Virus record (IMG/VR): IMGVR_UViG_3300035660_001488
Span: 1 to 33,774 of that record
Origin: a virus
DNA length: 33,774 nucleotides
Strand: one strand, 5' to 3'
The notes beneath the pieces are model-generated. The model was not told where the DNA came from. It was given only the letters and a program-made list of their open reading frames with translations, and did no database searches. Below, one piece after another: positions 7,444-14,808 of the stretch (its first letter is position 1; each line of letters begins with the position of its first letter). Made by a program: the position numbers and the translations under genes.

Positions 7444-7472
7444 ATTATAAGCTATCTGTCCTGTTTTGTCAT
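7444..7472 (-). promoter_or_regulatory. Strong promoter of the HTH-mod-res operon
   Basis: Minus-strand ATGACA (7467-7472), 17-bp spacer and a perfect TATAAT (7444-7449). The predicted start is near 7437 and the ATG is at 7432, so the leader would be about 5 nt. Confidence 0.75.
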
Positions 7473-7492
7473 CTACAAATGAGGGGATAACT

Positions 7493-7522
7493 AAAGACCC
7501 CATCGAAAACGACGGGGTCTTT
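7493..7522. terminator. Terminator-like hairpin closing the lysis operon
   Basis: AAAGACCCC and GGGGTCTTT form a near-perfect stem with extra TCG/CGA pairing around a short loop. The T run is only three bases on either strand, so it may work in both directions with moderate strength. It separates the late genes from the promoter of the restriction operon. Confidence 0.6.
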
Positions 7523-7532
7523 AACAATGCGA

Positions 7533-7631
7533 CTACTCCTCGCCTTCCTCTTCTTTTGATTCTTCTTCGTCCCCTTCTGGTTCTTCTGGGGTTTCTTCGT
7601 CTTCAGTTTGATTTTTGATTTCTAAAAGCAT
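7533..7631 (-). CDS. Possible small acidic protein after the second holin
   Basis: An ORF of 32 codons from ATG at 7631, almost entirely Glu/Asp/Pro after the first eight residues. The frame is open further upstream without a stop, back to the TAA of the 68-aa gene at 7689-7691, and that extension reads as a plausible basic amphipathic helix. A non-ATG start such as CTG near 7664 would give about 43 aa. No ribosome-binding site is visible. It is followed directly by the hairpin at 7493-7522, as expected for the last gene of an operon. Coding is uncertain. Confidence 0.4.
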   Translation of the reverse strand: MLLEIKNQTEDEETPEEPEGDEEESKEEEGEE

Positions 7632-7688
7632 TATAATGCAACGCCTGATTTCGATTCTCAGACGTTCTTTTATTTTTTCCGACCTTGT

Positions 7689-7895
7689 TTATAGCGGTTG
7701 GTTCGCCGGCTGATTCCTCTTGCTGTCTTGCCATTCCCTGATTGCTTTCAAAACGGCCGCCACTACTCCGATGAAAATCGGCGGTATTAAACTCGCCAAC
7801 TCTGTCGACTCTAACAATCCCACCGCTCCGCTGATGATGAAAATTTCCACGAACCGCATCGCTATTCTTTTTGCGGTCGTGTTGTAAATGTTCAT
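7689..7895 (-). CDS. Holin-like membrane protein
   Basis: Protein of 68 aa with two hydrophobic segments (about residues 14-32 and 36-52) and a charged C-terminus (KAIREWQDSKRNQP), the layout of small class II phage holins. Its ATG overlaps the amidase stop by 4 bp, so the two are translationally coupled, supporting a role in releasing the endolysin through the inner membrane. The stop codon is followed at once by ACAAGGTCG, a variant of the element seen upstream of many late genes. Its function rests on topology and position, not on sequence similarity I could check. Confidence 0.7.
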   Translation of the reverse strand: MNIYNTTAKRIAMRFVEIFIISGAVGLLESTELASLIPPIFIGVVAAVLKAIREWQDSKRNQPANQPL

Positions 7896-8431
7896 GGCAG
7901 TTTTTGAATTTCCTTTTTTAATTCCTCGACCTTTTGCCCCATGGATTCGGCTAAATCCAAGAGCACCTGTCTTCTGTTTTCTGGTCGTTCTGGCCTGGCC
8001 CGGTAGGTTCTAATAAAGGGCATGAGGTTTTTGCCTGGACAAGCCGTTGACGCCGGGATCTCCTGGTGCCCCAGCACGTTTGTTCTGGCTATGCCAAATT
8101 TTGCCCTTTTATCGCTCAAAACCGCTTCAAGCGTGGAGATCTGCTCTTTACTGGGTTCTTCTATCTCAAAGTTCCCTGCGAGGCAAACACCCAGCGATTG
8201 GTAGTTCATTGACAAGCCGTCTTTTAATGCCGATGCATGGGCCCCCACCCATTTCTCATCTCTGCCCTTTTGCAGCTCTCCTTTGCCGTTAATGAACCAA
8301 TGGTATCCAATGTCTTCCCAGCCCTTTTCTATGTGGTATTTTTTGACCGCTTCAAAAGTAGTCTTGTCTCGGCTGGTTGCCGTGTGGTGGATTATCAGAT
8401 ATTTAATTTTTTCTGGTTTTAGTTCTGTCAT
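7892..8431 (-). CDS. N-acetylmuramoyl-L-alanine amidase (endolysin)
   Basis: Protein of 179 aa with an Amidase_2/PGRP domain over residues about 5-140. Zinc ligands are visible as His15 (IIHHTA), His122 (LGHQE) and Cys131 (TACPGK), with the catalytic Tyr43 in IGYHWF, as in T7 lysozyme. It cuts the bond between N-acetylmuramic acid and the stem peptide. There is no signal peptide, so it needs a holin for export. The C-terminal 35 residues are a charged helix. It lies between two holin-like genes, overlapping the second by 4 bp and starting just after the first. The C-terminal amidase domain of the protein at 18228-19868 is a clear paralogue. Confidence 0.92.
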   Translation of the reverse strand: MTELKPEKIKYLIIHHTATSRDKTTFEAVKKYHIEKGWEDIGYHWFINGKGELQKGRDEKWVGAHASALKDGLSMNYQSLGVCLAGNFEIEEPSKEQISTLEAVLSDKRAKFGIARTNVLGHQEIPASTACPGKNLMPFIRTYRARPERPENRRQVLLDLAESMGQKVEELKKEIQKLP

Positions 8432-8433
8432 TT

Positions 8434-8676
8434 TTATTTGTGATTACTATGTTCCAGCCAGCGAATCAGCTGCTCAATCATGTCCGCCAATCTCTGATGG
8501 CTTCTTTCTAATTGACTTCTGCTTTCAATATCATGCTGGAGATGATTTTTAATCACCTCTGTGAATTGTTGGTCTTTCTCTCTGGTGGATTTCAAAAACG
8601 CCTTGACTATCATTACGATGGCTGCAATAGCTACGATACCTATCCCAAATTGTGCGTAGTTTAATAGTTCGCTCAT
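8434..8676 (-). CDS. Holin-like single-TM protein (BhlA-like layout)
   Basis: Protein of 80 aa. A transmembrane segment at about residues 8-28 (FGIGIVAIAAIVMIVKAF) is followed by KSTREKDQQ and a long amphipathic helix or coiled coil. That architecture recalls BhlA/UviB-type holins. I chose the ATG at 8676; the longer frame uses TTG at 8700 and adds only polar residues. It stops 2 bp before the amidase gene, so it belongs to the lysis cassette. A spanin-like or membrane-scaffold role is also possible. The plus-strand TM ORF at 8716 starts divergently 39 bp away. Confidence 0.7.
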   Translation of the reverse strand: MSELLNYAQFGIGIVAIAAIVMIVKAFLKSTREKDQQFTEVIKNHLQHDIESRSQLERSHQRLADMIEQLIRWLEHSNHK

Positions 8677-8715
8677 AGACTTGACTTGTCCCCTTGGCAA
8701 GTTAAACTACCGACG

Positions 8716-8868
8716 ATGAAACCTTTTTGGATTAAATTTTGGCTAATAGTGGTCATCATGCTCTTGTTGATTAATCTCGGCATAGGTCTTTTTTTGATTT
8801 TTCGTTCTCCCGAATCTTGTTTGCCTGGCGACTGTGTTTCTCATCCTGACGCTTACTGGTGCCGGTAA
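8716..8868 (+). CDS. Small TM protein on the opposite strand
   Basis: ORF of 50 codons, the only plus-strand candidate gene. It has a very hydrophobic N-terminal segment (FWLIVVIMLLLINLGIGLFL) and a short tail with three Cys (SCLPGDC...WCR). It ends 2 bp before the minus-strand 1448-aa gene and starts 39 bp from the holin gene, filling a gap of about 190 bp that has no convincing minus-strand gene. No Shine-Dalgarno is visible, as is common here. It could modulate the holins or be a superinfection-exclusion peptide; both are guesses. It may also be a chance ORF. Confidence 0.5.
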   Translation: MKPFWIKFWLIVVIMLLLINLGIGLFLIFRSPESCLPGDCVSHPDAYWCR

Positions 8869-8870
8869 TT

Positions 8871-11800
8871 CTATCTCCAATAGCCCGCTATTGGCTGGAC
8901 CGGAAGCATTTCCCCCATTGTTGTTGGGACTGATTCTGCTCCCCAATATCCTTCTTTTGACGTCGCTGCCGGCGTCTTTTTTATTTCCGCAATTTCTTCT
9001 TGAACCGTCTTTTTTAATCTTGCGATGTCGCCTGATTGGAAGGTTACTTTTTGGGCTATTTTTTTTGCTTCCTCTGGATCGTCTTCGGCTATGATTTTTG
9101 TAATGTCGGGAATGACCGATTCCGCTTTGCTGTTCCATTCTTTTATTATGGCGTCGGCTGCTTCTGGCTGTCCCTGTTCTATGGCTCTTTTTGCCTGCAG
9201 ACGAACCGTGTTGTAGCCGACGGTTAAATCGTCCAGTAAATTCCACGCTTCGTTTCTTTTTTCTCCGCCTGAAGTTCTGTAAAATCTCTTGATGGTCAAA
9301 TCTAAAATCTTGGCTGGATCCATTGCTTCCCTGCCGAATCCGCCCAGCAGTCCACCTACGCCGTATGCCAGTTTCATTGGCGAGATTCCCAATGCCCGTC
9401 CTATGGTTATGGCTAATTGAGGCGTCTTCTCATTGTATTGCTCGCTTGGTGCTACCATCCCCAATCCTCTCGGCACGATTGGATAACCCATAAAAAAGGA
9501 TTGGTTGGTTGCCAGTTCTATTGGTGTCCTGATTACTGGCGGTAACGCTCCTGACAGGAATGAGGTTGCCGAAGGTTCGCCGTCTCTGGTGAATGGAATT
9601 GGTGATAACTGGCTCATCCATTCCAATGCTAATTTAAACCAGTTTTGTGGCTCTCCTTTCCTCACATACTCTAAGGCGTATTCGATTGGATTGTAGAAAA
9701 TCTGCCCGACATCGCCTTTTGGTATCTGGATAATTTTTGGCACTCGGTTTCCTTTCTCGTCTATGTCCTCTCCGACGATTAAGGTGAAGTAGGTGTCTTT
9801 CGCCCACTGCGGAATGTCGTCGTAGAGGTCTGGGTAATTCATTGTGTTCCAGAGGTAGGTGGCGACTCCTGGCGCTACGACCAATGCCATCGCTCTGGCC
9901 GCTGACCTGAACGGATGGTCTTTGAAAACCCTTGCGGTATTTAAAAGTGCCTGCCATCTGGCGTTCACGAATGGAATCCACATATTGACGATTCTGGCTT
10001 GCTGTCCTGCTCTGGCAAAATCAATGGTGACCCGTCTGGCTTCAAATGCCGCCTCTAATGGTGTTACTCCTTTTTTGAGCCCCTTTGCATAAACTCCTAA
10101 TCTCGGTGCTAACTCTATTGTCTCTGCAAAGTTGCTGATTAAATTAAAGGGATTGATTACTGCTTTTGTTTTTGTCCACCATGACGGCATGAACAGGGCT
10201 TTTTTTGTTCCGCTTATTGCTCTGGCGGTTTGAATGAATCCGCCGTATCCGCCTGCGTTCCGATGGAATTCATTGAAAAGTTTTGATTCCCAGCCAAATG
10301 ATCCTTTGAGTCCTGCTCCGAATCCTTTCAGCCAGTCGACAGGATTGAATCCCCATTTGGAACACATTATTGCCATTTGGGCATCTCGGAAGGCATTGGA
10401 CAGGGAGAATGGAATATAGAGGGAAGTTGCTCCTTTCCTGAAGGCAGACGAAGTGAATCTCACGAAGCCACTAAGCATTTCCGCTTCCACTGAACTCATC
10501 TGGTGCATTGCCCAGCCCAAATCCTGTGGCACCGCCCACTTGGTCACCTTGCCCTTAGTAAATACGCTGATTGAATCCCAATCTTTTGGTGGTCTCACAT
10601 CCCAAACCAATTCTCCTTTTTTGCCCATTCTGGCTAATGGCTTGATGAGTTCTTTGGCTTCTGGGAATTGTTTTCTTAAGGCAATTAATTTTTTGGCTAC
10701 TTCGTTTCTCTTTGTTAAACTCACCGATTCACTCAATCTATCTATGATTGCTTCAAATGGGTCTCTGATGGTCTTCTCTGTGCCTTTTAGGGCTTTAATG
10801 ATTCCTTGTTTCGTTACTGAAAAAACTTCGCTTCCCACTGGAATCAATTCTGCTTCGGCACTCGTTGGCAAATAATCTAAAACTTGGAAGGGCATCCAGT
10901 GTTTGTTTTTGGTCACGATTGCATCGTATGCCTTCTGGGAGATGATGCCTGTGTTTAATGCTGGTTTCAGGATTGCTTTGTCTGCCCAGTTCTGGATTGC
11001 TCCTTCCGTTGTTTCAAATAATCCGTAGACCTTCTCGCCTACCTTTGTTTTTATTTCTACTAAAGCTCTGGTGGCTTGTTCTTCGGTCACTCCTGCTGGA
11101 TTTTTAAATCCTCTGGTCGCTCTCTCGGCCGCTCTTTTTGAGAGAGTGAATCTGGTGAAATCTGCTCGGTATTTTCTGAGAGGTGCTACGATTTTTTGTA
11201 AATCTGCGAGGTTCATTTCGATTGTCCCGATTCTGCCTGCATACATTCTGGCTTCCACATAGGGGCTGGCGTTTATGTCGATTGCCTTGCCTGCCGTCTT
11301 GCTGATGTTGTCTTCGAATGTTTTCATTGCTGAAAATCGGTCAGTAAATAATTCCTTGAATGCTTTTGGTCTGCCTTTTAACCACTCCCAGAGTCCTCTC
11401 ACCTTGCCTACCTTCCCTACCATTTTGTCTATGGCTTCTATTCCGCTTCCTTTTGGCGGTTCTGGTGCTTCGGCTAATGGTATTTCTTCTGACATAGGCG
11501 GTTTGCCTGGCGGAGGAAGTTTTGCCTCATCCAATCTTAATTGTTTGGGTACTATCTCTTTACCTGCTTTTATCACTGGTTTGGCTTTTTCATTAATGAG
11601 TTCTAATTGTTTTTCTTCTGAAGTTTTTGGCACTGGTTGTTTCTTTTCTGCCATCTTGACTATTTTTTCTGTTTGTTGCGGAGTTATTTTTTGGGCTGCT
11701 TTGGTTGATACTGCTGGCGGTCTTGGGATTGACGGTGCTACTTTTATTTTTGGTCTCATTATTTCTGCCACTTTTTTGGCTGGCTCTGTTATTTTAGTCA

Positions 11801-13217
11801 CCATCGGTTCAATTCCTTTTAAGGTTGCCATCACTTTTTTGTAGCCCTCGATGTTGTAATCGTGGGCTTTGAACATTGCATAAAGTTTTCCGTATTGTTT
11901 TCGAGTCATCGCCTGCCCTACATACTTTTCCGTTAAGGGTGCTAATTCTCTTTTGCCGCCTTCTAAGGTGTCAATGATCCAAGCCACCGTTCCCCTGTTA
12001 TTGGTAATGCTTTCGCCGAATTGGTTTGTTTGCCCGAATTGATTTCTCATTGTGTTCCAGAGGATTTTGCTGTGCTTCCAAGTGGGAAGACCTCTGACTG
12101 GCATTAAGTTAGCGGGCAGTTCGTATTGAATTATTTCTTTTACTCCTTCTGCTCCTTCTTTAGCCACTGCTGGAGGCACTACTGGCTTCATCGGCGTGGG
12201 TTTTATGCTCAGTCCCATTGCTGGCTCGTAATAAGGTTTGAATGGTTCTTCTGGGATGTAGCCCGCTTTCTCTGGTAACATTTTAAATGGCAAGGTTACT
12301 GTCGGTTTTGGCAGTTCCATTATTTTTGAAATCGGGCTGATCATCGCTTGCCCCACTCGGGCTGCTTTTGCTGTCAGCAATTCTTTTGCTGTCGGTATCC
12401 CGCCTTCGGAAGAAATAATTTCGTAGGCATTATTGAGTTGTTTCATCGCTACTTCGTCTCCTCCCAATTTGTCGGGATGGAATTGATGAGCCAGCTGGTC
12501 GTATGTCTTCTGTGCTATTTCTGGTGTGTCTGGTTCTCCCAGTAATTTCCAAGCAGCAACCTTTTCCTGCAATTCTGGAGTGAGTTTTTTTGCCACTGCC
12601 TTTGCCCCTGATTCCAGCCAGCTCGCCACTATCGAGACGTCTAAGATTGCTTCACCGCCTACTCCTAAAATTGTGGCGATGGCTGCTGTCCTGTCATCCA
12701 TGCCCTGATCCTGCAATTCTTTTAATCTTTTTTCCGTGTCTTGGGCATAGGATGTAATTTCTCCCAGTCCTGGCACTTTCCACTCTGGCTCTTTCTGGCG
12801 GTAATAAAGGGGATGATAGGCAAATGTTTTAGTTATTTTGAATGGCGCTTTTATTAAACTTTTTGCAATCTCCACCGAAGTGGCGAATAAATCTTTGCCC
12901 AATTCTCTTGGGAAATAATACCAAAATCCTGGCGGCTCTTCGCCTTTTGCGATTGCTTCTTGCAATTTCTTTTCTTCTCCCTGTTTAAGGAATTCTTCCA
13001 TTGTCTCTTTTGGCTTTTCCAAAAGCTTCTGCGTGGTTTCCTTGAATGCCGATTTTCTCTTGCCCACGCCGAAGAGTTGTGCCACTGTTTCCACTGGCAA
13101 GCTTTTGAATGGCCGGTATCCTTCGTCTATCGGCTCTTTGTATTGCTCAAACCAAGAGGCGACGGTCTTGCCCGCCTTTTTGAATGGCTTTGTTATTGTT
13201 TCCCAAAATCCTGGCAT
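8871..13217 (-). CDS. Large polyvalent internal virion/ejection protein with J-domain
   Basis: The largest gene, 1448 aa. Residues about 220-272 resemble a DnaJ domain, with the HPD signature as HQFHPDK (245-250) and a helix ending NNAYEII. The middle (about 300-600) is Pro/Lys-rich and low in complexity. Residues about 925-1130 resemble the LPD38 domain of large polyvalent phage proteins (IPFSLSNAFRDAQMA, then FARAGQQARIVNMWIPFVNA). Such proteins are packaged in the head and injected with the DNA. It follows the tail genes and the 346-aa coiled-coil protein, the usual place for ejection proteins in podoviruses. No tape-measure coiled coil is present. The J-domain could recruit host DnaK. Role is inferred from domains and position. 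Confidence 0.8.
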   Translation of the reverse strand: MPGFWETITKPFKKAGKTVASWFEQYKEPIDEGYRPFKSLPVETVAQLFGVGKRKSAFKETTQKLLEKPKETMEEFLKQGEEKKLQEAIAKGEEPPGFWYYFPRELGKDLFATSVEIAKSLIKAPFKITKTFAYHPLYYRQKEPEWKVPGLGEITSYAQDTEKRLKELQDQGMDDRTAAIATILGVGGEAILDVSIVASWLESGAKAVAKKLTPELQEKVAAWKLLGEPDTPEIAQKTYDQLAHQFHPDKLGGDEVAMKQLNNAYEIISSEGGIPTAKELLTAKAARVGQAMISPISKIMELPKPTVTLPFKMLPEKAGYIPEEPFKPYYEPAMGLSIKPTPMKPVVPPAVAKEGAEGVKEIIQYELPANLMPVRGLPTWKHSKILWNTMRNQFGQTNQFGESITNNRGTVAWIIDTLEGGKRELAPLTEKYVGQAMTRKQYGKLYAMFKAHDYNIEGYKKVMATLKGIEPMVTKITEPAKKVAEIMRPKIKVAPSIPRPPAVSTKAAQKITPQQTEKIVKMAEKKQPVPKTSEEKQLELINEKAKPVIKAGKEIVPKQLRLDEAKLPPPGKPPMSEEIPLAEAPEPPKGSGIEAIDKMVGKVGKVRGLWEWLKGRPKAFKELFTDRFSAMKTFEDNISKTAGKAIDINASPYVEARMYAGRIGTIEMNLADLQKIVAPLRKYRADFTRFTLSKRAAERATRGFKNPAGVTEEQATRALVEIKTKVGEKVYGLFETTEGAIQNWADKAILKPALNTGIISQKAYDAIVTKNKHWMPFQVLDYLPTSAEAELIPVGSEVFSVTKQGIIKALKGTEKTIRDPFEAIIDRLSESVSLTKRNEVAKKLIALRKQFPEAKELIKPLARMGKKGELVWDVRPPKDWDSISVFTKGKVTKWAVPQDLGWAMHQMSSVEAEMLSGFVRFTSSAFRKGATSLYIPFSLSNAFRDAQMAIMCSKWGFNPVDWLKGFGAGLKGSFGWESKLFNEFHRNAGGYGGFIQTARAISGTKKALFMPSWWTKTKAVINPFNLISNFAETIELAPRLGVYAKGLKKGVTPLEAAFEARRVTIDFARAGQQARIVNMWIPFVNARWQALLNTARVFKDHPFRSAARAMALVVAPGVATYLWNTMNYPDLYDDIPQWAKDTYFTLIVGEDIDEKGNRVPKIIQIPKGDVGQIFYNPIEYALEYVRKGEPQNWFKLALEWMSQLSPIPFTRDGEPSATSFLSGALPPVIRTPIELATNQSFFMGYPIVPRGLGMVAPSEQYNEKTPQLAITIGRALGISPMKLAYGVGGLLGGFGREAMDPAKILDLTIKRFYRTSGGEKRNEAWNLLDDLTVGYNTVRLQAKRAIEQGQPEAADAIIKEWNSKAESVIPDITKIIAEDDPEEAKKIAQKVTFQSGDIARLKKTVQEEIAEIKKTPAATSKEGYWGAESVPTTMGEMLPVQPIAGYWR

Positions 13218-13237
13218 GTTGTTTTAGGTAGTTATTA

Positions 13238-13300
13238 TTCGACTGCCCTCAAAACGCTTCACACAAGGCAACCTGGTGCGCCATTTTGGGGGCAAATTGG
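13238..13300 (-). repeat. Intergenic element, copy B (upstream of the 1448-aa gene)
   Basis: On the minus strand, about 41 bp starting ATGGCGCACCAGG match a block at 31664-31704 at 31 of 41 positions. Here it can also fold: TGCCCTCAAAA on the plus strand pairs with TTTTGGGGGCA, with an adjoining CGC/GCG. It fills the gap between the 346-aa and 1448-aa genes and ends in GTCGAA, related to the element found upstream of other late genes. Confidence 0.5.
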
Positions 13301-13314
13301 CTGAAACAGACTTA

Positions 13315-14355
13315 TTAGTAGCCACCGGGGAGCCATTTAAGGAATTTGCCCCACCACCCTGTCGGATGGGCTTTTGCCCATTCTTCTTCCACTATCTGAG
13401 TTGCTGTTTTGGTTGATGGCGGTTTAATCACTATACTCGCCGTCTCTGGATTGTCTCTCATGGTTTCCAGCGATTCTCCTGCTTTTATTTTGGTCGCTAC
13501 TTTGCTTCTGAAATCTCTCTCAGCGAAAGTCATTGCTGTTGGGGCTGTCGGCATCTCCTCTGGTGTGTAGTAAGAAGTTTTGCCTGTGCTTGGGTCAAAG
13601 TATCCGACTACATTACCTTCTGCATCTTTGATGTATTGCAATGCTCGTTCTGTGGGTTGCTCTGCTTTGTATTTTTCTAATTCGTATGTCTTCTCCCACT
13701 GCGTTTTTGAAGTTTCTATCTCAGCCAGTTTGGTAGCGAAATCCATCGCCCATTGTTCTTCTCCTTTCGAGGTTGCCAGTTCCTGGCTTCTGATGGTCTG
13801 GTAAGTTCCTAATTGGTTAGTCATCCAGTTCAGGTCGTATCTCAATCCTTCTATTTCTTTTTCTTTGTCAGCGGTCTCCAGTGCCACTTTTTTGGTCACC
13901 TCGCCCAATGCTGAATTGTATTGCTCTGCCGAGCTGTTTCTCTGGTCTACCAAATTGTTGATGTTGGCATTGGCTAATTTTTCTATCTCTGCCGACTCTC
14001 CTGTGATGTTGGCCGCCGAATAGTAAGGGTTCTTTCTGACCTTGCCGATGGATTCATCTCTTTTTGCTTTCTCGCTTGCGATCTGGTTGTCGATGTCTGC
14101 CACTTTGCTTTTGATTGTCTCAAGCCCTGCGTTGCTGTATTCCTCGTCGTATCTTTTTGACTGGTATCCTTTGAGGGCATCTTCTGCTGTCTGCAGTTTG
14201 GTTCTGGTGGCTTCTAAGTCAGTCTGCAGTTTAGGGATGTCATAAACCCCGCCAGTTACGGATGACGCTGACGGAGTAGCGACCGCTCCTTTTAATATCT
14301 GGAATTGTTTGACAAATGCTTCCCAATCTACTCCCGTTGTTGGTTCTATTGCCAT
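13315..14355 (-). CDS. Coiled-coil internal virion protein (putative)
   Basis: Protein of 346 aa, largely helical. Residues about 45-240 are rich in Ala, Glu, Lys and Gln with heptad-like coiled-coil character, and the C-terminus is aromatic and Gly-rich (HPTGWWGKFLKWLPGGY). No signal peptide or enzyme motif is visible. It sits between two small proteins downstream of the fibre and the giant polyvalent protein, where podoviruses place injected core proteins, so a partner of the 1448-aa ejection protein is likely. I do not recognise the family. It is too short for a tape-measure protein of a long-tailed phage. Confidence 0.7.
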   Translation of the reverse strand: MAIEPTTGVDWEAFVKQFQILKGAVATPSASSVTGGVYDIPKLQTDLEATRTKLQTAEDALKGYQSKRYDEEYSNAGLETIKSKVADIDNQIASEKAKRDESIGKVRKNPYYSAANITGESAEIEKLANANINNLVDQRNSSAEQYNSALGEVTKKVALETADKEKEIEGLRYDLNWMTNQLGTYQTIRSQELATSKGEEQWAMDFATKLAEIETSKTQWEKTYELEKYKAEQPTERALQYIKDAEGNVVGYFDPSTGKTSYYTPEEMPTAPTAMTFAERDFRSKVATKIKAGESLETMRDNPETASIVIKPPSTKTATQIVEEEWAKAHPTGWWGKFLKWLPGGY

Positions 14356-14359
14356 GGTT

Positions 14360-14590
14360 TTATTGTCTGGGCATCATTGTCGGAGGATTTTTTACCTCTT
14401 TGATTTTGCCCGCTTTTAATTCGATGTCATAGACCTTGTTTTCATCCATTCTGTATTTGGAATACCTGCTGGAAATAAACAGCTGTTTCTGCGTCTGCAG
14501 TGCCTGCGTGATTAATTTCAGCGATTGAATCAGCTTCTCTCGTTCCCTCAGTTCCTCTAAATCTATTTTGTCTAATTTTTTCTCGAACAT
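14360..14590 (-). CDS. Hypothetical small charged phage protein
   Basis: Protein of 76 aa with an N-terminal helix rich in Glu, Lys and Leu (residues 1-40) and a short beta-like C-terminus. No recognisable domain. It stops 4 bp before the 346-aa gene. An AAAAGGTCGAG element lies 31 nt before its ATG, inside the end of the preceding gene. Given its place in the tail/ejection block it may be a minor structural or chaperone protein. Confidence 0.65.
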   Translation of the reverse strand: MFEKKLDKIDLEELREREKLIQSLKLITQALQTQKQLFISSRYSKYRMDENKVYDIELKAGKIKEVKNPPTMMPRQ

Positions 14591-14592
14591 TT

Positions 14593-14808
14593 TTATTGGT
14601 TGTTGTTTGGTTGGATTCTGACTCGACCTTTTAGCGATGGCTCAAAATAATAGCCATCTTCTCTTTGTTGGAATTTTTCTTTTTTAATAATGTTGGATTT
14701 CGAAGCCAGCCCCGCTTCGGCTGGTTTTTCCGCTATTTTTTTTTGCGGTGCTTTCTTAATTTCTTTTTCTAAGTCCTGATGTTTAGTTTTTAAATCGATT
14801 TTAGACAT
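14593..14808 (-). CDS. Hypothetical small basic protein
   Basis: Protein of 71 aa, Lys-rich, with a Lys/Ala/Pro-rich middle that looks disordered and a C-terminus ending LKGRVRIQPNNNQ. I chose the ATG at 14808 because it overlaps the fibre stop codon in an 8-bp ATGTCTAA junction; a longer frame from 14901 runs through the end of the fibre gene. Function unknown. Confidence 0.6.
   Translation of the reverse strand: MSKIDLKTKHQDLEKEIKKAPQKKIAEKPAEAGLASKSNIIKKEKFQQREDGYYFEPSLKGRVRIQPNNNQ
14622..14632 (-). promoter_or_regulatory. AAAGGTCGAG element inside a gene end
   Basis: AAAAGGTCGAG on the minus strand, 31 nt before the ATG at 14590. This copy lies within the last codons (LKGRV) of the 71-aa gene yet keeps the standard distance to the next start. 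Confidence 0.45.

Noticed and set aside
8743-9246. Minus-strand open frame overlapping the end of the 1448-aa gene
   Set aside because: Arg/Ser/Asn-rich translation without any motif, mostly inside a gene with clear coding character; the free part after 8870 is better explained by the plus-strand TM ORF.
11275-11844. Plus-strand open frame of 189 codons opposite the 1448-aa gene
   Set aside because: Antisense shadow of a well-supported gene, with low-complexity Ser/Leu/Ala composition and no promoter or motif.
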